From Archegozetes longisetosus (Eukaryota; Arthropoda; Arachnida; Sarcoptiformes; Trhypochthoniidae): a stretch of DNA of 64,000 nucleotides. Positions within the stretch are counted from its first letter, which is position 1; every line of letters starts with the position of its first letter. Position numbers and translations under genes: made by a program. The stretch is taken from positions 6,186,001-6,250,000 of the forward strand of contig JAEMBT020000005.1 of the NCBI GenBank assembly GCA_018873245.2, written 5' to 3'. Shown piece after piece: positions 1 to 9,345 of the stretch. The notes under the pieces were generated by a model, which was given only the letters and a program-made list of their open reading frames with translations, had not been told where the DNA came from and ran no database searches.

Positions 1-203
1 TCCCTGTTACATTTATGACAGCGAAAGCTCTTGCTCTTAGTGGTGTCGCGAGCTCCCTTCGAAAGTGTCAGCGAAAGCTGACACTTCGTACAGGTGCGGG
101 ATTCGGGTATGAGCCTGATCCCTTGACACCACTTTAAGCATTTCTCTTCGTCCTCTACAGGACATTCTCTGAAAATTCTTCTCAAATTATAAACACCTTC
201 CAT
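1..203 (-). CDS. N-terminal part of a Merlin-like (ISXO2) transposase, cut by window edge
   Basis: An ATG at 203 opens a frame of 67 codons that is still open at position 1, so the rest lies outside the window. The start reads MEGVYNLRRIFRECPVEDEE and is followed by two cysteine pairs, CTKC and CHKC, about 27 residues apart, which is the layout of a zinc ribbon. Known family: IS1595/IS1016-type transposases and eukaryotic Merlin elements begin with a short helical segment and a zinc ribbon ahead of the ISXO2-like DDE domain. Inference: this is the intact start of such a transposase. Two further Merlin-like copies lie at 1918-4427 and 16041-16840, which supports the call. The catalytic domain cannot be seen here. 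A small cellular zinc-ribbon protein is the alternative. Confidence 0.55.
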   Translation of the reverse strand, partial: MEGVYNLRRIFRECPVEDEEKCLKWCQGIRLIPESRTCTKCQLSLTLSKGARDTTKSKSFRCHKCNR

Positions 204-611
204 CGTTTGCAGATAGTTGATAATTGTGAAATGGTTCTGACTTATTGACTGATACTCAATTGTCATACCGAATGTTCTAAGTTGAATATCTCGGAAACTG
301 TAAAAGATAGCAAAATTATTTCTTATATTTTTCGACACAGCGAGCTAAGCTACACAATAAATTAATGTTTTTTCAAATTTCCAAAATTTTGGCCAAAACC
401 CTATGTTACACGTTTTCCGTATTATCTCAAGACACGCTCATTTCAGACTTTCGGTCCTAGCAAATAAAATGCTCCTCATGGTCCATATAGTCTGTAAAAA
501 AAGTTTCATCAACATCTGAGACCGGTGCAATTCTAAAGAATAGCCTTTCAAATTTATATTTAACATAATAAGTCATTTAATATTTTAATATATTATTTTA
601 TTAAAAAAATA
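204..611. other. Non-coding stretch upstream of the truncated transposase
   Basis: No open frame of note. The sequence is AT-rich and turns into nearly pure A/T by about 540-610. It may be the 5' part of the element carrying the transposase at 1-203, but no terminal repeat was recognised. Confidence 0.3.
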
Positions 612-1054
612 TTAGATTATTTTATTTTTTATTACCAATTCTCTTAAAAGTTTACAAACAGAAACATATTGAGGAAATTTTTTATAAACATGTTTGATTG
701 CATCTTTTTCAAACTCAGTGCCTTTTATTCTTTCAATTAATGTTCTTAGTTTACCTGTTGATATTTCCCATCTAATATGAGTTTCACTATCATCTTTTGT
801 TGAAAAGCTTAACATTCTAGTTTTGTTACCTCCTTCCATTGAAACGACTAAATTACTTGCTTTTTGTATGTTTTCTGTTTGCTTTGGTATTCTCCCTATC
901 CAAAATATTTTATTTGCTGTATATCGTTTTATTTGTTGATGACATGTAAAATGTTTATAACAATTTTTTACGGATTCTTCTCCAAATTTTTTTATATACT
1001 CTTTATAGAACTCATTATCTATTTTAAATCTTATATCACCTAATAATGGTTTTT
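612..1054 (-). pseudogene. Unrecognised reading frame, probably decayed mobile or viral gene
   Basis: The ATG-started part (839 to 612) encodes 75 residues and ends with a run rich in Lys, Val and Leu. The same frame stays open upstream to about 1054, roughly 148 codons in all, with one conserved-looking block containing Cys and His (CYKHFTCH). At about 1045 the frame meets a stop, while a neighbouring frame carries on for some codons, which suggests a single-base loss. I do not recognise the family. The frame sits just downstream, on the same strand, of the zinc-knuckle remnants at 1160-1790 and may be the tail of the same gene. Composition is extremely AT-rich. Loss of the start and a frameshift make a working gene unlikely. 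Confidence 0.4.
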
Positions 1055-1159
1055 ATAAGCATCAAACGTTTTATGTATATATTATAAATTTTCATTAAGG
1101 ATTTTAATCAGTTATGACTGAGTTGTCATCGAATTTATATTATTTCTTTTTCATGTTTA

Positions 1160-1790
1160 CACTAATTTGTTTTTAAAATAATTTTATTGCAAACAATACA
1201 TTCTACATTTTTAAGATCTAATATCTTTTTAAATTTTTGTAATAATATTGTAATTTGATCTCCGGTCTCATTAGCTTTGCGAATATCATTCGAACTTTTT
1301 TCTAAATCTATTGTTTTTTTCGTTATCTATTAAACTTATTTTTTCTACAATCCTTACGATTACTTGTTTTCCCATCTTTTTTAGATTTGTCATTATTGAA
1401 ACTGTCTAAAGGTTTATTTAAATTACACTTTGTACATATTTTACCAGTCTCAGAACAATTTGGAAATACAATTATAGTTTCTGGGTGTTTTTTCATGTTT
1501 GTAATAATAGTTTCTCGTTGTTAATGTTTTAGATATTTTACATTCTAATTTTTTTCTTTTTAATAATATTAATACTTTATACATTCTTTACATATATTTT
1601 TATCTTTAAAAAATTTATATTCTTTCTCTAATTCACATTTATGACAAGATTTATTCTTAAGTTTTTAATATGAAACTCAGTCTTTTCATGATTTTCTTTA
1701 TTTGAAACTGTTATATCCATATCACATGGAACGCATTTATAAGTTTCTAACCCATTCATTTTTATAATGAGAAAATTTACAAAGTATCGG
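1160..1790 (-). pseudogene. Decayed reading frame with repeated Cys/His zinc knuckles
   Basis: Read on the minus strand in short open pieces broken by stops and frame changes, the stretch shows five metal-binding-like motifs in a row. They are a C-x2-C...H-x5-H unit near 1735, CHKCELEKEYKFF followed by CKEC near 1640, a C...H unit near 1520, CTKCNLNKPLDSF followed by KDC near 1430, and CIVC near 1195. The pattern of CxxC, then a basic SxF segment, then a KxC/CxxC pair, is common in zinc-ribbon proteins of nucleocytoplasmic large DNA viruses and their relatives. Naming that source is inference from motif style only. No intact product is encoded. Alternatives are an unknown transposon accessory protein or a protist gene. 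Confidence 0.4.
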
Positions 1791-1917
1791 CAGTTTGTAG
1801 GATTATTTTTCGTATGTATTATTTCATCTTATTTTTTGTCATTTTTTAGTTGAAAATTAAAGATATCATGATTAAAATAGATGATTTTGATACTAATTAC
1901 TTGTATATGTAAAAAAA

Positions 1918-2354
1918 AGTGAGAGGGCGCGACCCCATAAAAATCAAGAGTGGGGTTAAGTCGATAGTACTCGTCGAGACAAATCGAAATCTGAATGAAT
2001 TTTTAAGCCACGCCTACATTTCTATAATTTAGGTTTATTTAAATTCTGAGTGGGCGGAGCATCGTAAAAATCATGTGATGAGTCTAATTTATAGTACTCA
2101 ACGAGAGTAATCGAAATATATAAATGTATATGAGCAACGCCCACCCCTTCAATAGATATGCTCACTTTTGTATGTTTGACATTTAATTGAATTTTGAGTG
2201 GGCGGAGCTTCATAAAAATTTTGTGATGGGTCCATTTGATAGCGCTCCATGAGACGAATCGAAATATATAAACTTATGCTAGCCACATCTGCCCGTTCAT
2301 GAAATACATCCGTTTGAATATCAATTAATGTTTGAGCCTAAGCTGGGTGGGCAG
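1918..2354 (+). repeat. Left terminal inverted repeat of the Merlin element
   Basis: It matches 3997-4427 in reverse complement along nearly its whole length, up to GCTGGGTGGG at 2343-2352. The arm is itself made of about three related modules starting near 1921, 2048 and 2196. Each begins with a GGGCGGAGC-like block, continues through TAAAAAT and a GATAG-or-ATAG-to-CTC block to TCGAAATATATAA, and closes with a CCACGCC-like block. The short open frames here are by-products of the repeat. Confidence 0.85.
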
Positions 2355-2818
2355 AGCTTACTATTGTCACCTCCCTCTTAGAATTCAGATAATAATAATA
2401 ATAACAATAATAATATCTTCAATAAATCTGTTAATGATTAAAAATTATTTCACTTGATTATTCCAAGTAATTCCCATACAATAATCAGCGACGGAGAACC
2501 AGAATAAACGCGGCCGACCTAAGAAGCCTCTCTGCGACTCGTCTAGTACTCAGTTACCGTTGGCGATTCGTCGCTTGGTGTGAGTGAGAGTTCTAAAACG
2601 TTCTTTTCAGAACGCTCTCACCCACAACTAGCCGACATTGATTCTAGTCATTTAATTCATTCTGCTGGTCAGAATGATTCTAGTCATTCTAATATAACAA
2701 ATACTAGTTTAATTAGCTTAAGTAATGTTAGTTTTTTTAAATAGTTTAAACATTGTTAATAACATTAATATAGATTTTGATTAATTGTTCTTATTTAATT
2801 TTGAATTGGTTTTCGGCT

Positions 2819-3836
2819 GGTCCGACGAAATTGTTATTGAAAAGCTCAGAGCCATAGGGTTGCTGATTCCACCGGATGACCCTGAGCTTTTCAAATTTAT
2901 ATTGTGTAGAGGAAGCCTTCGAAGAACTGATGACAAAGGTGTTCTGGGTTATCGATAACGCTGCATGGATTAAACTTGCAATGGTGTCGTTAATCTGGCT
3001 GAGAACACCTGGTTTTCAGATCTTCGTAGGACCGAAAGAGAGCCTAATCCTATTCTACGGTCCTTGAAGCTCCTCTGCGCTATCTATGTGGTCTTAGGGT
3101 TGGTCTCGCTGCTAGTCAGACTGAATCTGACCCCAAAACTGCACAGATTTATCGATGAGCTAAATTCATATCCAGTCATCACCTCAAGAGTGCAGCTTGG
3201 ACAATCGGTGGTCAAGGTTGCACTATTGAATGTGATGAGAGCCACATCTTCAAACGTAAATATATCCGCGGGCGGTTTTATGTTCTTGAAGATTGATGGC
3301 TCTTTGGTGCCATCTGCCGAGAGACTAATGAGTGTTTTGCCATGGTTGTTCCAGACCGCCAGAAAAATACTCTTTGGCCTCTCATGGCATCAAGAATAGC
3401 TGCAGGATCAACAATTATCACTGACTCTGCAGCTGTTTATGTTGGCATCAAAGAACTGGGTATGGATTGGTGTCATTTGCAAGTTAATCATCGGAAGCAA
3501 TTTGTGAGGCGCATTTTATATGAAGGCCATGTGTACGTTGTTCATACGAACATAATTGAGAGATTATGGAGTCATATCAAATTATTTATCAAGTCTCCGC
3601 AATCCCCCAAATATTTGAATGAACAGGTAGACTGGGCTATCTATTCCAGGATCTTCTTGAAAGACAAAAAACAGGTTTGGCTTTCAAGAAGTTCTTGGAG
3701 GATACCACTCTATTTTTGAATGGTCATCACAAGCTGCTTCCGATGATGAATCACTATCTGAATCTCACGACAGAGTTTTACACCGACTGACCTTGAGAAC
3801 TTGTCAGATTCAGAAAGTGATTCAAAAGAATATTAA
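2819..3836 (+). pseudogene. ISXO2-like (Merlin) transposase pseudogene
   Basis: Pieces in two frames give a recognisable transposase. N-terminal segment: VFGWSDEIVIEKLRAIGLL (from about 2819), then WFSDLRRT near 3020. Catalytic core: TIGGQGCTIECDESHIFKRK near 3200-3265 (first acidic residue), IITDSAAVYVGIKELGMDW near 3415-3470 (second), and VVHTNIIERLWSHIK near 3538-3580 (HTN and final Glu). This is the order of the ISXO2-like DDE domain. Defects seen are a frameshift with stop near 2960, at least one more frame change around 3130-3190, and a TGA inside the core at about 3294. The C-terminal open segment runs to 3719. The gene lies centrally between the two terminal repeats, as expected. Confidence 0.8.
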
Positions 3837-3996
3837 ATAGATATAATCATATTTTAATTTAATTAATAGTTTTAAAAGTTTATCCTTAATTTAAAAATAA
3901 TTTTTAAAGAGTTTATCAAAGCTGGCTGTGATTTCTTTCAGACTTCATTACGATTTTCAACAATTGTATTACTAACATAGTTCTTTATAATAATTT

Positions 3997-4427
3997 ACCC
4001 ACCCAGCCTAGGCTCAAACATTGATTGATATTCAAACAGACGTCTTTCATGAACGGGCAGATGTGGCTAGCATAGGTTTATATATTTCGATTCGTCTCAT
4101 GGAGCGCTATCAAATGGGCCCATCACAAAATTTTTATGATGCTCCGCTCACTCAGAATTTAATTAAATGTCAAAGATACAAAAGTGAGCATATCTATTGA
4201 AGGGGTGGGCGTGGCTCATATATATTTATATATTTCGATTCCTCTCGTTGAGTACTATAAATTAGACTCATCGCATGATTTTTACGATGCTCCGCCCACT
4301 CAGAATTTAAATAAACCTAAATTATAGAAACGTGGGCGTGGCTTAAAAATTCATTCAGATTTCGATTTGTCTCGACGAGTACTATCGACTTAACCCCACT
4401 CTTGATTTTTATGGGGTCGCGCCCCTT
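3997..4427 (-). repeat. Right terminal inverted repeat of the Merlin element
   Basis: Reverse complement of 1918-2354, including the same internal modules. It differs by scattered substitutions, and its outer end has a C/T-rich tail before the flanking GTAAAAAG. Confidence 0.85.
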
Positions 4428-4444
4428 TACTCCCCCTTAACCGT

Positions 4445-5679
4445 AAAAAGTAGTATTGTCATGTATATAGGTCACATGACATACGAAATTGTATGAATTG
4501 GCAAAATTTAGTTAATTTAACTGATATTTGTACTATTTCAAGGTAATTAAAAGTAATTATTTACCATTTTTATAGTTTATATGATGATTTTCACTATATT
4601 TGTTATGATTGTTAAAAATTCGTCTTTTCATATACTCATACTGACTAGAAACGCCAATTATATATTACTACTATTTTAAATTTAGCATCATAAGATTTAT
4701 AGTATTATTTAAAAACTTTATTGATCTATTATTTTTGTTTTTTGAACATGTGGCTATTATGAAGAAACAAAGAATTTATGATAATACTAAAAATATTTGC
4801 TTTAATTTTTATATATATAATTTTAGTGAAATAAATTGTAAAGAAACATCGTTTATATACTGTTGAAATGTTTTTAAAAACTATTTCTTTATTAACTGCC
4901 ATATTCATAAATTATATTAAAATAATAATAAATTATTTATTAAAATTAAAAAACTCTTATTAAATTAACATTAAAATTTAATGTCTTAAAATGTTAAGCA
5001 ACTTTTACAGTAAATATTTGTTTGAAGTATATTTGTTATAAAGGGTTAAAACGTTTAATGAACAAATCTCTCAAAATACACTTAACTTTGATCTAATTTA
5101 TTCATTATTAAAATTAGTGCTCAGCGTTTTTGTATTGCAATTAGATTTTAAGTTATGACATTATTTTAAATTTGATAACCACTAAAAGTTAAAATTTTCG
5201 AGACAGAACTGAAAGTTTTTCTAAGTGTTCTCTTTTTAGAATCAAAATCTTTGGAAAACGAAGCAAAAGATTCAGCAATAAGTATGAAGATAAAAAAGTC
5301 AGTAGTTTAAATATAATTTCCAGACACAATATTATATGCCATTTATTTGATAAAACGTTGTCCTGAAATTGTAATTTTTGTGTTTAGACTCTGTCCTGTC
5401 AGGATTTGTTTCTCTATTTTCAAAGTAGAATTCATACTAATGTCTAGACATTTTTAACACTAACCGAATTTAACCAGTACCTAATGGGTCGACTGTTTGT
5501 ATATGGACTTGATCATAAAATATCACGATATAGTATGCATTACACACTTGCTAAAATATTATATTCTTTTATTGATTAAATAGACTATATGCATAATCCG
5601 TACTATGCTTATAAATTTTAGTTACAGAATTGAATTTAATTTACAAGCTCTTCAAATTTTGTATAGCTTTCGAGTAAAT
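4445..5679. other. AT-rich non-coding stretch
   Basis: No open frame with coding character on either strand. A possible poly(A) signal for the minus-strand LDLa gene, AATAAA, lies at 5573-5568. Confidence 0.5.
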
Positions 5680-6499
5680 TTAAGGTAAACGTTTTAAAAG
5701 ATCCTGTACAAATGAATTGTTAGTTATAATATTACCAATCCATGATCCAATATTGACAACAACTGATCCAGTACAATTGCTATTCGGAGAATCTGTAGGT
5801 GCCACAGAACATTTGCGTTGACATATTAGTGTCGATTCATCCTCACCTAGTGGACAATCATTGTCGCCATCACAAATCCAATGGTGTGGAATGCATCCTG
5901 TACTATTTTGACATTTGTAGTATCCAGGTGAACACCCAGGTGTTGGACATGATTCTTCGTCATCGCCGTATTGACAATCGTTATAATTGTCACAAATCCA
6001 CGATCGAGGAATACATCGACCAGTGCCAAGACAAACATATTGACCGTAGCATTGATTTGGAGATGAAGTTGATGGTTGATATGTTGATGCATATGGTGTT
6101 GATGCATATGGTGTTGATGCATATGGTGTTGATGCATATGGTGTTGATGCATATGGTGTTGATGCATATGGTGTTGATGGATATGGTGTTCCATTTTTGA
6201 TGGTACAATTCAATTCATCATCGCCATATGGACAATCTTCGATACCGTCACAAACCCAATTCCACGGAATTCTTTTATTTGAGAATGGACACTCATATCG
6301 GGTTGAATTGGCTATTGCTGCTCGTTGTTTACCAACTTCAGATTGATGTCTTATTGGTTTTACTTTGTTCACATATGATTTATCATTTATTCCAGTACTT
6401 TTCTTGAGAAAAGAAAGCCACTTGCCTGGGCCGTCTGACTTTCTATCCTTACATTTATTACTGACCCTTTTGCTTCTTTTTCCAACGGTGTTGATTCTA
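5680..6499 (-). CDS. LDL-receptor class A repeat protein, 3' exon (start exon not found)
   Basis: The open frame ends at 5680 and encodes three LDLa-like modules, expected to be extracellular and to bind calcium and ligands. Counting from a frame position at 6621, module 1 spans residues 109-139, module 2 spans 190-225 and module 3 spans 230-267. Each has the WxCDxxxDCxxGxDE-type core, for example WVCDGIEDCPYGDDE and WICDGDNDCPLGEDE. Modules 2 and 3 have all six cysteines. Module 1 lacks the first and third, a pair normally disulfide-bonded to each other. A linker of seven PYAST/PYPST units (146-180) separates modules 1 and 2, and several N-glycosylation sequons are present. No ATG exists in this frame back to an upstream stop near 6690, so the gene must begin in another exon. 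A likely acceptor, TTATCTTAG with TACTAAAC before it, gives an exon start at about 6499. Neither a signal peptide nor a membrane anchor can be shown. Confidence 0.7.
6083..6187 (-). repeat. Seven 15-bp tandem units coding for PYAST
   Basis: Seven copies of a 15-nt unit, read GTTGATGCATATGGT on the plus strand, sit in frame in the LDLa gene. Six encode PYAST and the one nearest the N-terminus encodes PYPST. The near-identity of units implies recent expansion or homogenisation. The antisense open frames here are artefacts of the repeat. Confidence 0.9.
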
Positions 6500-7075
6500 C
6501 TAAGATAACGTTTAGTAATAGTAACGAAACAAAAGAAGAAAGTTTCATATTTAGTTTTGATCAAGTAAGTGCTTTTCAAGTTTACTATAACTTCTAATAT
6601 ACTGCAATAGAATGTCTTCAAACAAATATTGTCTTTATATTGGTATATATTGCAATTACCAGTTGCAACTGTGTATCACATAAATATTTCATATTCATCT
6701 CCTGATACTATTATCTAAATCACTTTCATTAATTAATGGTTAAAATGCCAAATTATTTATAAGCAATATATTTGATTCCGATAGCGGTTATATACTCAGA
6801 AAGGTTTATATAATATGTAATAAACTATAACAATGATAATAAAAAGATTAATATACGTAATAAACAATTTACTAATAAAGTAAAAATATGTATTTATCCA
6901 GAAAATAAGTATGAGCTGTTTAAAGGTTAGTTCCCCGTAAAATTGCCAATTTTGTTAATGCGTTTAAAGCTTATTGACATTTCAAATCGTGATTAATTAA
7001 TGATTAACAGTACCTGTGGATCGTTCTACGAATTGCACTTTTGCTTACTGCAGTTTACATTACAACATTATTTGG

Positions 7076-7165
7076 GAGTCGACCATTTGACCTACCAACC
7101 GTTTTGTTGGGTTAGGTAAAATGATTGGTAGGTCAAATGGTCGGTAGGTCAAATGGTCCGGATCC
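7076..7165. mobile_element. 90-bp hairpin element flanked by 10-bp direct repeats
   Basis: GACCATTTGACCTACCAA near the left end is the inverse of TTGGTAGGTCAAATGGTC, and the right arm contains the GGTAGGTCAAATGGTC motif twice. CATTATTTGG occurs exactly at both borders (7066-7075 and 7166-7175), as a target-site duplication would. The rest of 6660-8100 shows no gene. Confidence 0.6.
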
Positions 7166-8116
7166 CATTATTTGGTACAGGGAACAAAATGTTCTGGCAT
7201 TTCACAAATAATGGGTAAATTAATGCATATATTCCTTGTCTAATAAGTTTCATTATAAGGATTAATCTGTCACAGTTATAGTCGTAAATTAATATGAAAT
7301 TTATATTCTTCACGCATGTAATGTCCTGTGGAAATTTGGTGCTTGAGCAAAATCATTGATTTAAGAAAAATAACTTCGAAGTTTTCCTAAATTTTAATTG
7401 TTTAATTCCTATCAAATATAAGGATATTAAAATTCTGCCATAATCAGCCAGAGAATTTCAACACATATTGAATTGATAGATTTATTCACCTTATTTAAGA
7501 TATGATACGTTTCTTTTGATTAATAAAGACGTAAAATGCACGTAGACAGAAAATTTATTGAATTAAATAATCTAAGATAATCCTTATTTGAAAGCCTTGA
7601 TCTTAGCGCTTATAAGTTTAATTACTGATAGTCATAGGTTCTAGGTTCTAGAGTGTTCCTAACAAATTTAATAATTCCAGCTTTCCTTAAATGTAATCTA
7701 ATATAAAAATATTTAAAATACTAATAATAAGCAAAAATAAGGTAGTCTTAGTCTTATCAGCTCTCGGTTTAGTCATTATTTGCGTTCATATGTATTTTTT
7801 ACTCAATATTTGATAATAGTAATAAATGGATTATTTATTGCGTGTCGCTAAGTGTGCTCTGTATCTTGCTTAAACCAAATCAAATTGAGGAAATCGTTGT
7901 ATATCTTAAATGCTTTCCTGCAAATCAAGAAAGCCTCCTTAACTACACTAAAGAAACTTTGTTTAAAGCTATTTATAAAATATAATTTTATTTATGATAA
8001 TTATAAACTTATTTATTGCACTAAAAAGTAATTACATAACATGTACTTAAGTAAAAATCACATTTGAACGAATTTATGACGAAAATCGGACTAATTGTTA
8101 AGTACTTAGGTATTTT

Positions 8117-9345
8117 ATGAGCAGAGTAAGTGGGACTACATTTAAGACAAGAAAAGTTAATCATAGTTAAAACTAATTAAACTTTATCATCAATATTTTG
8201 TATGGCCTCCTCTTTTGTAAATAACATCATAAATCCTATTTGACATCGAATCAACTAATTTTTCCTGGGTTTTGTTAGATATTTTAATCCAGGATTTTTA
8301 ATTGCAGTTTTTAGTTCGAAAAACGAATTAAATTACCTGCCATTTTTATAAATGTCACGAACCAATATTCCCCAAATGTTTTCTATTGGATTTAGGTCTG
8401 GACTTCTTGATGGCCAGTCAAGTGTTAGAACATTCTTTTCAAAAACCAGCTTTTTGTCGATCGTGAACTATGAATAGCCGCGTTGTCCTGTTGAAAAACC
8501 CAATTCTGAACACCAATACTACGGGCAAAGGGCAATAATTGTTGGCGAAGCAATTCTTGATAGTCTTCAGATTTCATTTTTTGATTGACGAAGACTATAT
8601 CTGTTATTCCCCCATAACCAAATGTCACCCAAACCATTACCGAACCACCTCTTTGTACTCGTTTAGATAAATATTGTTGTTCTTGTCGGATATCGTGCCA
8701 ATAACAGTGGATACCATCCGGACCATCCAAGATGAACTTCTTTTCATCAGAAAAAATTATTGTTTTCCAAAATTCGGTACCCGACATATTTTTTCGAGCG
8801 AATTCCAAACGAGTCTTTTTATGAACTTTTGTTAATTTAGGTATTTGTTGCATTTTTACGAATATAATCTTAGAATCAGATTACAATACTTTCCTTATGG
8901 CCCTCGGAGTTACTTCTAATGATAATTCGGTTTTAATTTGAGTTGAGGTCATTTTTTCGGCCCGAAATACCCGACTTTAATCCCTTCGGCTTAATTTTGA
9001 ATTGCCTTTTGTTGTTTTCTTAATCCCGTAATTATCTTCTTTTGACAAGAAATTCTTTTGACTTACAACTGTTTTAGACCTTTTAATCAATCGTGCAATT
9101 TCCCGATGAGACTTCTTGAGAGTGCGGTACGCGATGATTTGTCTTTTTTTCACGTTCGGTTAAGTATATACCCGCCGGCATTTTAAAATCAAATTAAAAA
9201 CTCAAATGACTCATAAAAACACTTAAATATTGATACACTTTTTATTCTATCAAAAGAAATACTAATTTCCCGCTAAAAACTAGATTGAGCTAACTTTTAC
9301 AAACCGGTCTTAAACTAAGTTCCGCTCAAAAATGTGGACATTTAG
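8117..9345 (-). mobile_element. Tc1/mariner-type transposon, inactive
   Basis: A full-length but broken Tc1-like transposase (8190-9158) lies between loosely matching inverted ends. The left end reads GAGTAAGTGGGACTACATTT with AAGAC following, and the right end, reverse complemented, reads GAGCGGAACTTAGTTTAAGA. The ends are diverged, so the exact borders are uncertain. Confidence 0.7.
8190..9158 (-). pseudogene. Tc1-like DD34E transposase pseudogene
   Basis: Read from 9158 downward: a helix-turn-helix region (IIAYRTLKKSHREIARLIKR), a second DNA-binding region (MTSTQIKTELSLEVTPRAIR), then the longest intact part from the ATG at 8853. That part contains IIFSDEKKFILDGPDG (first catalytic Asp), GGSVMVWVTFGYGG, and FQQDNAAIHSS (second Asp). 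After a one-base frame change near 8437 comes LDWPSRSPDLNPIENIWGIL with the catalytic Glu, and the tail ends RGGHTKY-stop at 8190. Stops near 8980 and 8875 and several frame changes break the gene. Spacing between the second Asp and Glu fits DD34E. It is an old copy, since damage is spread throughout. Confidence 0.85.

Larger units (their letters stand above)
1918..4427 (+). mobile_element. Merlin-type DNA transposon with long terminal inverted repeats, inactive
   Basis: Two arms of about 430 bp are near-perfect reverse complements (1918-2354 and 3997-4427). Between them lies a plus-strand gene remnant for an ISXO2-like transposase, the protein that defines Merlin elements. The arms end in GGCGCGACCCC and its complement. 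Outside the arms, GTAAAAAAAAG (1909-1919) and GTAAAAAG (4443-4450) could be a degraded target duplication; Merlin makes 8-9 bp duplications, so this is only suggestive. The transposase carries an in-frame stop and frameshifts, so the copy cannot move itself. The arms have diverged little, pointing to a fairly young insertion. Confidence 0.8.

Noticed and set aside
38..134. Possible structured RNA: hairpin with GAAA loop at 63-86 inside a closing GTGGTGTC/GACACCAC stem
   Set aside because: The same bases form an open frame on the minus strand with a zinc-ribbon pattern, which explains the sequence better.
2022..2213. 63-codon minus-strand frame in the Merlin arm
   Set aside because: It lies wholly in the terminal repeat modules and has no domain or counterpart.
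5799..6208. Open frames opposite and out of frame with the LDLa exon, rich in His, Met and Ile
   Set aside because: They arise from the 15-bp tandem repeat, which is open in all frames; the LDLa frame has domain support.
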